From contig NZ_JADCJZ010000001.1 in the NCBI RefSeq assembly GCF_014982725.1, positions 62,001 through 126,000 of the forward strand: 64,000 bases of DNA, given 5' to 3'. Positions 7,723-15,479 of this stretch are shown piece by piece. Source of the stretch: Thermophilibacter gallinarum (GTDB lineage Bacteria > Actinomycetota > Coriobacteriia > Coriobacteriales > Atopobiaceae). A program made the translations under genes and the position numbers. Positions within the stretch are counted from its first letter, which is position 1. The number at the start of each line of letters is the position of its first letter. The notes under the pieces were generated by a model. The model was not told the DNA's origin. It saw nothing but the letters and a program-made list of their open reading frames with translations, and made no database searches.

Positions 7723-7986
7723 ATGCACTTCGACTACACCCCGCGCGGCGTCTGCTCGCGCGCCATCCACATCGACCTTTCCGACGACGGCACGACCATC
7801 GAGCAGGTCTCCTTCGAGGGCGGCTGCAACGGCAACCTCAAGGCCGTGAGCAAGCTCGTGGCCGGCCACACCGTCGACGAGATCACGGGCATCCTCGCGG
7901 GCAACACCTGCGGGCCTCGCCCCACCTCCTGCGCCGACCAGCTCGCGCGTGCCCTCACCGAGGCCGCCGCGCAGGCCACCGCCTAG
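7723..7986 (+). CDS. Small TSCPD-domain protein (TIGR03905 type)
   Basis: This 87-residue protein matches the small TSCPD family. It shows a glycine/cysteine block GGCNGNLKA and a C-terminal CGPRPTSCADQLA, where the family usually has TSCPDQLA. The domain also occurs at the end of some adenosylcobalamin-dependent ribonucleotide reductases, but the role of the free-standing form is not known to me. Start 7723 follows GGGAGGAGAAG. The next gene begins two bases after its stop, so the two are probably co-transcribed. Confidence 0.8.
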   Translation: MHFDYTPRGVCSRAIHIDLSDDGTTIEQVSFEGGCNGNLKAVSKLVAGHTVDEITGILAGNTCGPRPTSCADQLARALTEAAAQATA

Positions 7987-7988
7987 CC

Positions 7989-9200
7989 ATGCGCCTGCCA
8001 CGCCCCAAGCCCACGAGGCGCTCGTTCCTCAAGGCCGCCGCAGCCGGCTCCGCCGTCGCCGTGGTGGCCGCGGGGGCGCTCTCGGGCTGCTCGCACACGG
8101 GGGACGAGGTCAACTCCGACCCCGTGGTCGTCGACGAGGACTCCGCCGAGGACATCCTCGAGTCGTTCGAGTCTGTCGACGCCGAGCTCGTGGAGGAGGC
8201 GTCCTGGAGACTGCCGCTCTCCAACGTGCTGCACCCCGCGGAGGGCACCTGGATCCCCGTGACCACGGCCGGGGCCTCCGCCACGCCCATGGTGGTCGCC
8301 TCGGCGCTCTCGCTCGCCTCGGGCGCGCTCAGCGAGGTCGTCTCCGAGCCGGTCGGCCATGACACCACGACCGTCATCTACGACGTCCGCTGCTCCGACT
8401 ACCTCTACGCCTGGACCGAGCTGGACCTCCAGACCCGCGCGTGGACGCTCTACGCCGCGCCCTTCTCGGGAGGCGCGCTCACCTCGTCGCCCACCGCGCT
8501 CTGGGAGGGGGACGCCGACTTCGACCCCGCGCCCTTCGCCGTGACCGGCCGCTCGGTCATCTGGCAGGTGCAGCCCTCGACCAGCGGGTCGAGAACCGCG
8601 GAGAGCTCGTTCTGCTACCTCTGGCACGAGGGAGGCGCCGAGGCGCAGCCCGTCGTCGAGTCCCCGGGCCGGTTCGCCACCGCGCCCACCGTCTCGGGCG
8701 ACGCCGTCGTTCTCACGCCGCGCGTCCGCGCCGACGAGGGCGTGTTCTACGGGGTGACGGCCTACTCCCTCTCGGACGACCTGGAGACCCGCCTCGACCA
8801 GCTCGTCATGCCCCAGAACGTGCGACCGTTCCGCGCCACCCGCGTGGGCGAGCGGTTTCTCGTCTCGGTTGAGGCGAGCTACAGCACGGGCGGCCTCCTC
8901 GGCCAGATGGGCACCTACATCGGTACGGCCGACGGCGGCTTCTTCCGCCTCAACCGCGAGCCGTCGGAGGGGGGCTGCGGCAAGGGCGACGTGGTCGTGA
9001 TCAAGGGGACGTCCTCGTACTTCGTTATCGACCTGGCCAAACGGCAGTACTCGGTGCTCTCCGCCTCGGACCGCTCCGTCGACTACGGCGAGTTCCCCGC
9101 CCGCGCCGGCGAGTGCGACACGTTCGTGACCTACGCGACCGTCAAGGACGCGGACACGGGCTACCCCGCTTCCGTCGCCGTCCGCACCTTCCGCCTGTAA
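7989..9200 (+). CDS. Tat-exported lipoprotein of unknown function
   Basis: The 403-residue product starts with a twin-arginine signal (T-R-R-S-F-L-K) followed by an Ala-rich segment and a lipobox ending L-S-G-C near residue 32. It is probably folded in the cytoplasm, exported by Tat and anchored outside the membrane. The rest is acidic and Ser/Thr-rich, with recurring strand-like segments (TVIYDVRCSDYLYAWTE, VIWQVQPS) that suggest a beta-propeller-like fold. I do not recognise a family. It lies upstream of a two-component pair, which may or may not be related. Confidence 0.75.
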   Translation: MRLPRPKPTRRSFLKAAAAGSAVAVVAAGALSGCSHTGDEVNSDPVVVDEDSAEDILESFESVDAELVEEASWRLPLSNVLHPAEGTWIPVTTAGASATPMVVASALSLASGALSEVVSEPVGHDTTTVIYDVRCSDYLYAWTELDLQTRAWTLYAAPFSGGALTSSPTALWEGDADFDPAPFAVTGRSVIWQVQPSTSGSRTAESSFCYLWHEGGAEAQPVVESPGRFATAPTVSGDAVVLTPRVRADEGVFYGVTAYSLSDDLETRLDQLVMPQNVRPFRATRVGERFLVSVEASYSTGGLLGQMGTYIGTADGGFFRLNREPSEGGCGKGDVVVIKGTSSYFVIDLAKRQYSVLSASDRSVDYGEFPARAGECDTFVTYATVKDADTGYPASVAVRTFRL

Positions 9201-9227
9201 GGTCGCAACGTTTCTCCCCGCGTGGGG

Positions 9228-9233
9228 TACACT
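9228..9233 (+). promoter_or_regulatory. Possible -10 box for the two-component operon
   Basis: TACACT follows a G+C-rich stretch about 57 bases upstream of the response-regulator start. No good -35 is visible, so this is tentative. Confidence 0.35.
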
Positions 9234-9289
9234 AATGACACCTACGAGCCCGATTTGGTAACTCGAGAGCAGACCAGGGAGGCCCCACG

Positions 9290-10000
9290 ATGGCTTCGGA
9301 CGAGAAGAAAATCCTGTTGGTCGAGGACGAGAAGGCGATCCGCGACGCCGTCGCCGCCTACCTCGAGCGCGAGAACTACATCGTGCGCGGCGTCGGTGAC
9401 GGGCAGAGCGCGGTCGAGGAGTTCGAGAAGCACACCTTCGATCTCGTCATCCTCGACCTGATGCTCCCCAAGCTTTCCGGCGAGCGCGTGTGCCGCGCCA
9501 TCCGCGAGACCTCCAACGTGCCCATCATCATGCTCACCGCCAAGGGCGAGGTTGAGGACCGCATCATCGGCCTGGAGCTCGGCGCCGACGACTACCTGAT
9601 CAAGCCCTTCTCGCCGCGCGAGCTCGTGGCCCGCGTCCGCGCGCTGCTGCGTCGCGCCCACACCGAGGCCGAGCCCGCGCTCGAGACGCTGGACTTCGGC
9701 GACCTCGTGATCGACATCTCCGGCCACAAGGTGCTCGTGGAGGGCAAGGAGGTCGACCTCACCGCCTCCGAGTTCAAGCTGCTCACCACCCTCGCGCGCT
9801 ATCCGGGCCGCGTCTACACCCGCATGGAGCTGGTGGAGAAGGTCCTCGGCTACGACTTCGAGGGCTACGAGCGCACGATCGACTCCCACGTGAAGAACCT
9901 CCGCGCCAAGCTCGGCGACGACCCGCGCAACCCGCGCTGGCTCTATACCGTGCACGGGGTGGGCTACCGCTTCGAGGCGCCCGAGAAGTCCGCCGAGTAG
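9290..10000 (+). CDS. OmpR/PhoB-family response regulator
   Basis: This 236-residue DNA-binding regulator has an N-terminal receiver domain (LLVEDE acidic pocket, phospho-acceptor Asp in LVILDLMLP, Thr in MLTAKG, Lys in YLIKPFS). A C-terminal winged helix follows (ASEFKLLTTLA ... RTIDSHVKNLRAKLG ... YTVHGVGYRF). The start at 9290 follows CAGGGAGG. The cognate histidine kinase follows after 15 bases. The signal and the regulon cannot be read from the sequence. Confidence 0.95.
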   Translation: MASDEKKILLVEDEKAIRDAVAAYLERENYIVRGVGDGQSAVEEFEKHTFDLVILDLMLPKLSGERVCRAIRETSNVPIIMLTAKGEVEDRIIGLELGADDYLIKPFSPRELVARVRALLRRAHTEAEPALETLDFGDLVIDISGHKVLVEGKEVDLTASEFKLLTTLARYPGRVYTRMELVEKVLGYDFEGYERTIDSHVKNLRAKLGDDPRNPRWLYTVHGVGYRFEAPEKSAE

Positions 10001-10015
10001 GCCGGGCCACGCGCC

Positions 10016-11539
10016 ATGTCGGCACGCTTCGTCACCGGCGAGCGGGCCCGTCACGAGGACTCGCCCTCGCCAGCCTCGTCGTCGGCCTCCTGGAACACCA
10101 TAAAGCCGCGTCCCAAGCGGGGCCGTCCCTTCGCGACGCGCCTCACCTTCGCCTTCGCGCTCACCGCCATCATGACGGCGGCCGTGCTCGCGATCGTCCT
10201 CGCCGTCGTGTGGGAGGGCCAGTTCATGGCCTACACGCGGCAGAACATGCAGGCCGTGGCGGACTCGACGGCCGGCGTCATCTCAGACGCGTACGCGCGC
10301 ACGGGCGAGCTGGACGAGGAGGTCGCCTCCGTCGCCGGCTCCGCGTCCGCCATCTCGTCGGAGATCGTGGTCCAGGTCGTCACCGTCGACGGGGACGTTC
10401 TCTACGACGACACGTGGGCGGCCTCGACCACCCATGCCATAGACGGGCGCGTCGCCCCGCAGACCCCCGCGACGGCGCCCGCGTCCGAGGGCGCGATGGT
10501 GAGCGCGGACATCACCTCCCCGTCGGGCGACGTCGTGGGCTACGTGCGCCTCTGGGCGCTCGGCTCGGAGGCCCTGCTCACCAAGGCGGACACGGCGTTT
10601 CGCGCCAACTCCTACGGCGCCATCGCCACCGCCGCCGCCATCGCGGCCATTCTCGCCTGCGTGATCGGCTACTTCGTCTCGCGCTCCGTCGCCCACCCCA
10701 TCCAGCGCATCACCTCCACCGCCAAGCAGATCAGGAACGGCGACCTCACCGCGCGCTCCGGCGTGACGGGCACCGACGAGGTCGGCCAGCTCGGCGAGAC
10801 GTTCGACGACATGGCGGGCACGATCGAGCGCGACCTCAAGCTCGAGCACCGCCTCACCGGCGACGTCGCCCACGAGCTGCGCACGCCGCTCATGGCGATG
10901 CAGGCCACCGTCGAGGCGATGCAGGACGGCGTGCTCCCCGCCGACGACGAGCATCTCGAGGTCGTGGCCGGCGAGGTCCGGCGCCTCTCGCGGCTGATCG
11001 ACGCGATGCTCAAGCTCTCGCGGCTGGAGAACGGCACGACGGAGCTCAAGGTGGAGCGCACCGACCTGGTCTACCTCGTGAAGAGCCTCGTCTCCTCCCA
11101 GCACCAGCTCTTCCACGAGCGCGGCCTCCACCTGCGCTTCGTTGACGAGACGCCCCATCACGAGCTCTACGCCGACGTCGACCCCGACCTCCTGCGAGAG
11201 GCCATCGTGAACCTCATGAGCAACGCCCTGCGCTACACCAACGCCGACGGCTGGGTGAAGGTCTCGCTGCGCCAGGACCGCTCCGACTTCCTCGTGGGCG
11301 TCCAGGACACGGGCATCGGCATCGCCAAGGAGGACATACCGCAGACCTTCGCGCGCTTCTGGCGCTCCGACGTCAGCCGCGAGCGCGTCTCCGGCGGCCT
11401 CGGCGTGGGCCTTGCGATCACCAAGGAGATCGTGGACCGGCACAACGGCACGATCCTCGTCGAGTCCGAGCTCGGCCGCGGCACCACCTTCACGCTGCGC
11501 ATCCCCCTGCGTGGCCAGCGCAAGCAGCAGGACCGGTAG
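10016..11539 (+). CDS. Membrane sensor histidine kinase
   Basis: The 507-residue protein has a cytoplasmic N-terminal tail, a transmembrane helix near residues 45-65, an extracytoplasmic region of about 130 residues, and a second helix near 200-222. A HAMP linker follows, then a HisKA domain with phospho-acceptor His in GDVAHELRTPL, and a HATPase domain (N box NLMSNALRY, G boxes DTGIGI and GGLGVGLAI). It is the likely partner of the response regulator directly upstream. The start at 10016 has a weak ribosome-binding site and the first 40 residues are low-complexity, so a later start is possible. Confidence 0.93.
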   Translation: MSARFVTGERARHEDSPSPASSSASWNTIKPRPKRGRPFATRLTFAFALTAIMTAAVLAIVLAVVWEGQFMAYTRQNMQAVADSTAGVISDAYARTGELDEEVASVAGSASAISSEIVVQVVTVDGDVLYDDTWAASTTHAIDGRVAPQTPATAPASEGAMVSADITSPSGDVVGYVRLWALGSEALLTKADTAFRANSYGAIATAAAIAAILACVIGYFVSRSVAHPIQRITSTAKQIRNGDLTARSGVTGTDEVGQLGETFDDMAGTIERDLKLEHRLTGDVAHELRTPLMAMQATVEAMQDGVLPADDEHLEVVAGEVRRLSRLIDAMLKLSRLENGTTELKVERTDLVYLVKSLVSSQHQLFHERGLHLRFVDETPHHELYADVDPDLLREAIVNLMSNALRYTNADGWVKVSLRQDRSDFLVGVQDTGIGIAKEDIPQTFARFWRSDVSRERVSGGLGVGLAITKEIVDRHNGTILVESELGRGTTFTLRIPLRGQRKQQDR

Positions 11540-11611
11540 CCGCGCGAGGATGTCGCCCTCCGGTGACGTATACTAGGAGATTGAGTGAAACGCCTAGGAA
11601 AGGTGGCCGAA

Positions 11612-12496
11612 ATGGCTGAGATGGAGCTCCGTCCGGACTCGCACGGCAAGGTGCGCGACATCTACGACTGCGGCGACAGCCTGCTCATGGTCGCGTCGGA
11701 CCGCATCAGCGCCTACGACTTCATCCTCCCCGACGAGATCCCGCACAAGGGCGAGATCCTCACGCGCATCTCCGCGTTCTGGTTCGAGCGCTTCGCCGAC
11801 CTCATCCCCAACCACATGATCTCCTGCGACGTGGCCGACCTGCCCGAGGAGTTCAAGCCCTACGCCGACTACCTCGCCGGCCGCTCCATGCTGGTCAAGA
11901 AGGCCCAGACCGTGCCCATCGAGTGCATCGTCCGCGGTTACCTCACCGGCTCCGGCAAGAAGACCTACGACGAGGACGGCACCGTCTGCGGCATCAAGCT
12001 GCCCGACGGCCTGACCGAGGCCTCCAAGCTCCCCGAGCCGATCTTCACCCCGTCAACCAAGGCCGAGCTCGGCGACCACGACGAGAACATCTCCTTCGAG
12101 CGCTGCTGCGAGATCGTGGGCGAGGACGTGGCGGCACAGCTGCGCGACGCGTCCCTCTCGATCTACAAGGCCGCGGCCGACTACGCCGCCGAGCAGGGCA
12201 TCATCATCGCCGACACCAAGTTCGAGTTCGGCTTCATCGACGGCAGGCTCACGCTGATCGACGAGTGCCTCACGCCCGACTCCAGCCGCTTCTGGCCGGC
12301 CGACTCCTACGAGGAGGGCAAGGTCCAGCCGAGCTACGACAAGCAGTACGTCCGCGACTGGCTGCGCGCCAACTGGGACATGACCGGCGAGCCGCCGCGC
12401 ATCCCGGCCGAGGTCATCGAGGGCACCTCCAAGCGCTATCAGGAGGCCTATCAGATCATCACCGGCAGCGCCTTCGTGCCTGCCCGCACCAAGTAA
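11612..12496 (+). CDS. purC: SAICAR synthase (phosphoribosylaminoimidazole-succinocarboxamide synthase)
   Basis: This 294-residue enzyme joins CAIR and aspartate with ATP to give SAICAR in purine synthesis. Family blocks include GKVRDIYD, ASDRISAYDF, ECIVRGYLTGS and DEVLTPDSSR-like DECLTPDSSRF. I choose ATG 11612 because AGGAAAGGTGG precedes it; an upstream frame-mate at 11585 lacks a good site. A TATACT about 40 bases upstream is a likely -10. PurC acts two steps before PurB's product is used by PurH; all three are in this window but in separate operons. Confidence 0.96.
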   Translation: MAEMELRPDSHGKVRDIYDCGDSLLMVASDRISAYDFILPDEIPHKGEILTRISAFWFERFADLIPNHMISCDVADLPEEFKPYADYLAGRSMLVKKAQTVPIECIVRGYLTGSGKKTYDEDGTVCGIKLPDGLTEASKLPEPIFTPSTKAELGDHDENISFERCCEIVGEDVAAQLRDASLSIYKAAADYAAEQGIIIADTKFEFGFIDGRLTLIDECLTPDSSRFWPADSYEEGKVQPSYDKQYVRDWLRANWDMTGEPPRIPAEVIEGTSKRYQEAYQIITGSAFVPARTK

Positions 12497-12504
12497 GGAG
12501 CGTC

Positions 12505-13155
12505 ATGTCACTGCGCGACACCATCGAGGGGGCCCGCCGCGAGGCCGAGGGCAACGCCGTCGGCCGCCCCAAGAAGGAGGCCGAGGCCGTCGCCGCCGAG
12601 AGCGACGAGAAGAAGGGCTTCTCGCGAAGCTCCGCCGCCAAGGCCAAGCCCGCCCGCGAGGCCGCCGCGTCCGTCCGGACCGGCTCCGCCTCCTCGTCCA
12701 AGCCGGGCATCTTCGGCGACAAGAACGAGTCCAAGGAGGAGAAGCGCGAGCGCAAGCGCAAGGAGCGCGAGGAGAGCGACCTTCGCAACCGCGCCTACGA
12801 CCTCGTCCTGCGCAGCATGCCGGACTACCGTCGCACCGAGCGCGTCTTCTGGATCATGGTGGGCGTCGGCATGGTGCTCGCCGTCATCTCGCTGGTGTGC
12901 GTCTACCTCTACGGCGAGACCACCAACATGAGCACCTGGCAGGGCGCGCTCTCCATGGGCACCCTCGTCGGTGCCTACGTGTGCATCATCGCCGCCATCA
13001 TCTACGACTTCGTCAAGCGCCGCCCGTTCCGCAAGCAGGTCCAAGCGCGCGTCAACGGCCTGACCGACAAGAAGCTCGCCGACCTCCTGGAGGAGGAGCG
13101 CGCCCGTCAGATCGCGGAGAAGGCGGCGAAGGACGCCCGCAAGGGCAAGAAGTAA
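12505..13155 (+). CDS. Membrane protein with two helices and charged termini, unknown function
   Basis: The 216-residue product has a basic, Ser/Ala-rich N-terminal half and a Lys/Glu/Arg-rich probable coiled segment (residues about 75-95). Two transmembrane helices follow (near 115-137 and 147-168), then a charged C-terminal tail ending K-A-A-K-D-A-R-K-G-K-K. It starts eight bases after purC behind AAGGAG and is probably co-transcribed. I do not recognise a family. Confidence 0.75.
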   Translation: MSLRDTIEGARREAEGNAVGRPKKEAEAVAAESDEKKGFSRSSAAKAKPAREAAASVRTGSASSSKPGIFGDKNESKEEKRERKRKEREESDLRNRAYDLVLRSMPDYRRTERVFWIMVGVGMVLAVISLVCVYLYGETTNMSTWQGALSMGTLVGAYVCIIAAIIYDFVKRRPFRKQVQARVNGLTDKKLADLLEEERARQIAEKAAKDARKGKK

Positions 13156-13205
13156 CGCCGCGGCGCCGCGCGGCCCCGTGCCGCGCGTGCTAGAATGGCA
13201 CCCAT

Positions 13206-13281
13206 GCCTTCGTAGCTCAGGGGATAGAGCACCGCTCTCCTAAAGCGGGTGTCGGCCGTTCGAATCGGCCCGGGGGCACCA
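13206..13281 (+). tRNA. tRNA-Arg (anticodon CCT)
   Basis: The acceptor strands GCCTTCG (13206-13212) and CGGGGGC (13271-13277) pair with two G-T pairs. The anticodon arm CGCT-CTCCTAA-AGCG gives CCT, and CCA is encoded at 13279-13281. A TAGAAT at 13191-13196 is a plausible -10. It reads AGG, a rare codon in such genomes. Confidence 0.95.
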
Positions 13282-13289
13282 GGAAAGAC

Positions 13290-13326
13290 GCAGGCCGTCG
13301 GGTTTCCCGCCCGGCGGCCTGCTTTT
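13290..13326 (+). terminator. Rho-independent terminator of tRNA-Arg(CCT)
   Basis: GCAGGCCG (13290-13297) pairs with CGGCCTGC (13315-13322), with further pairing inside, followed by TTTT at 13323-13326. Confidence 0.85.
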
Positions 13327-13340
13327 CTGTCTGCGCGGCT

Positions 13341-13449
13341 GGTTAAAAATACCGGCGCGCCCCCCTCTTCGGAGCCGTTCCGAGGGGGACGCGCCGGTAA
13401 AACTAACCAAAACGGCGAGAAGGACGGGGACGCGCCGGTATTTCTAACG
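13341..13449. repeat. Composite nested palindrome, copy A
   Basis: GGTTAAAAATACC (13341 on) is the inverted partner of GGTAAAACTAACC (ending 13408) and of a second end GGTATTTCTAAC (ending 13448). The arms carry GCGCG(T)CCCC, and one exact reverse copy of GTCCTTCTCGCC sits at 13414-13425. The plan matches copies at 35762, 41726, 60563 and 62968, but the core of the arms reads CCGGCGCG here instead of CCTCATCG. It lies just 3' of the PASTA kinase gene. Confidence 0.85.
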
Positions 13450-13459
13450 CGCGCCGCCG

Positions 13460-15418
13460 CTACTGGCCCTCCGGCGTGGCGCCGTTGCCGATCGAGCCGC
13501 CGTGGTCACCGTTGCCGCTGGGGGTCTCCGGCTCCTGCGCCTCCGTGGTGAGCGTGATCGTGGCGCCGTACGGGGCGGAGCCGGTCACGGACTGCTCGAT
13601 GACGATGCCGTCCGTGGGGCCGCTGATGTTGACGACGAAGTTGGCCCCCTCGAGACGCGCCTGCGCGGTGGTCGCGACCTCGCCGACCACGTTGGGGACC
13701 TTGACCTCCTCGCGGCCGGAGGAGACGAAGACGGTGACCGTGGAGCCCTTGTCCACCGTCGAGCCCATGCCGGGGGTCGTATAGATCACGTAGCCAGAGG
13801 CCACAGAGTTGTCGGAGGTGTAGCGCACATCGGCCACAAGACCCAGGTCCTTGAGGCGCGAGGTGTACTCGCTCTCGGTGGCGTTGGAGAGCTCGGGGAC
13901 CACGACCTGGCTGCTGCCGGCGGAGACGTGGTAGGTGACAGTATCGCCCGCGTTGGCGGTGGAGCCGGGCTCGAGGTCCTGCTCGGCGACCTCGCCCTCC
14001 TCGTAGTCGTCGCTCTCGACGTCGTCACCGCGCTTGCCGAGGAGCTTGTGCTTGCTGAGCTCCTCCTCGGCCTCGTCGGCCGTCATGCCGCGCAGGTCGG
14101 GGACCTCGACCTCCTCGACGGGGGTGGGGCCGTTGGACACCTTGAAGTTGATGACGCTGCCCTCGGGCATCTGCCGGTTGGGCTCGGGGTCCTGCTCGAC
14201 GACGCGGCCCTCGGGGACGTTGTCGTCGTAGACGTACTGGGGCTCGCCGGCCTCGAAGCCCTCCTTCTCGATGGCCTCGACGGCCTGCTCGACGGTGAGG
14301 TTGCTGAGGTTGGGGACGTTCCTCATGGCGGTGCCGGAGCCCAGCAGGCTCACCAGCGCCACGATGACCAGCACCGCGGCCACGATTCCGCCCGCGGCGG
14401 CGAGAATGACGTTGCGCTTGTGCTTGCGCTGGCGCTCCGCCTCGGCCTCGGCGGCCTGCTGCGTGGCGCTCTGGCGGAAGCGGCCGGTGCGCTCGACCCG
14501 CGGCATCGTGGCCGTCCCGCCCACCATCGGCGTTGCGCCGCGCTCGAGCTTGCTCGTGGCGGCGGCGGGCAGCACGGAGGTGGCGGTGTTCACGGCCTGC
14601 ATGCGCCCCGCGAGGTAGTCGCGCAGCGTGCGCGACAGCTCGTCGGCCGTCTGGAAGCGGTCGGCGGGGTTCTTCTGCATGCACTTGAGGATAATCGCCT
14701 CGAGCTGCGGGTCCACGTTCGGGTTGAGCTGGCTGGGCGGCTTGGGCTGCTCGTTCACCTGCTTGAGCGCGACGGAGATGGCGTCGTCGCCCTGGAAGGG
14801 GACCTGCCCGGTGGCCGCCTCGTACATGACGATGCCCAGCGAGTAGATGTCGGTGGTGGGGCCGAGCTCCTTGCCCTGGGTCTGCTCGGGGGAGACGTAG
14901 TGGGCGGTGCCCAGGACGGAGTTGTCCTGCGTGAGATGGCTGTTCTTGGCGCGGGCGATGCCGAAGTCCATCACCTTGATGTTGCCGTCGGGCTGCACCA
15001 TGATGTTCTGCGGCTTGATGTCGCGGTGGATGATGTCGTGCTTGTGCGCCACCGAGAGCGCCTGCGCGATCTGCGAGCCGATCTGCGCGACCTTCTTGCA
15101 GTCGAGCGCGCCGTGCTTGCGGATGCCGGTCTTGAGGTCGGTGCCGCGCAGGTACTCCATGACGATGTAGTAGGTGTCCGCGTCCTTGCCCCAGTCGTAG
15201 ACGCTCACGATGTAGGGGCTCTGGAGCGCGGCCGCCGCCTGCGCCTCCTGCTTGAAGCGGGCGGCGAAGGACGGGTCGTTGGCGTACTGCGGCAGCATCG
15301 TCTTGATCGCCACCGTGCGCCCGAGCACCTCGTCGAGACCGCGGTAGACCGTGGCCATGCCGCCGGTTCCGATTCTGTCCTGGACCTGGTACCGTCCGCC
15401 GAGCTTCGTCTCTGCCAT
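13460..15418 (-). CDS. pknB: PASTA-domain Ser/Thr protein kinase (PknB/StkP type)
   Basis: This 652-residue membrane kinase probably senses peptidoglycan fragments or lipid II and phosphorylates cell-division and wall proteins. The kinase domain (about 10-270) has GTGGMATVY, catalytic Lys in VAIKTM, HRDIKPQN, DFG and GTAHYVSPEQ. A basic juxtamembrane segment, one transmembrane helix (about 335-357) and four PASTA repeats follow, each opening with a block such as VPDLRGMT or VPNVVGE. The start at 15418 follows AGGAGAG; an upstream GTG at 15475 in the same frame has no good site. It is the last gene of the operon with the FHA, PP2C and SEDS-PBP genes. Confidence 0.95.
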   Translation of the reverse strand: MAETKLGGRYQVQDRIGTGGMATVYRGLDEVLGRTVAIKTMLPQYANDPSFAARFKQEAQAAAALQSPYIVSVYDWGKDADTYYIVMEYLRGTDLKTGIRKHGALDCKKVAQIGSQIAQALSVAHKHDIIHRDIKPQNIMVQPDGNIKVMDFGIARAKNSHLTQDNSVLGTAHYVSPEQTQGKELGPTTDIYSLGIVMYEAATGQVPFQGDDAISVALKQVNEQPKPPSQLNPNVDPQLEAIILKCMQKNPADRFQTADELSRTLRDYLAGRMQAVNTATSVLPAAATSKLERGATPMVGGTATMPRVERTGRFRQSATQQAAEAEAERQRKHKRNVILAAAGGIVAAVLVIVALVSLLGSGTAMRNVPNLSNLTVEQAVEAIEKEGFEAGEPQYVYDDNVPEGRVVEQDPEPNRQMPEGSVINFKVSNGPTPVEEVEVPDLRGMTADEAEEELSKHKLLGKRGDDVESDDYEEGEVAEQDLEPGSTANAGDTVTYHVSAGSSQVVVPELSNATESEYTSRLKDLGLVADVRYTSDNSVASGYVIYTTPGMGSTVDKGSTVTVFVSSGREEVKVPNVVGEVATTAQARLEGANFVVNISGPTDGIVIEQSVTGSAPYGATITLTTEAQEPETPSGNGDHGGSIGNGATPEGQ

Positions 15419-15479
15419 CGTCTCTCCTATCCCACGCGGGTGCTGGCCGCGTCCTGTCGTCTCGTCGTCGTGCACCTCA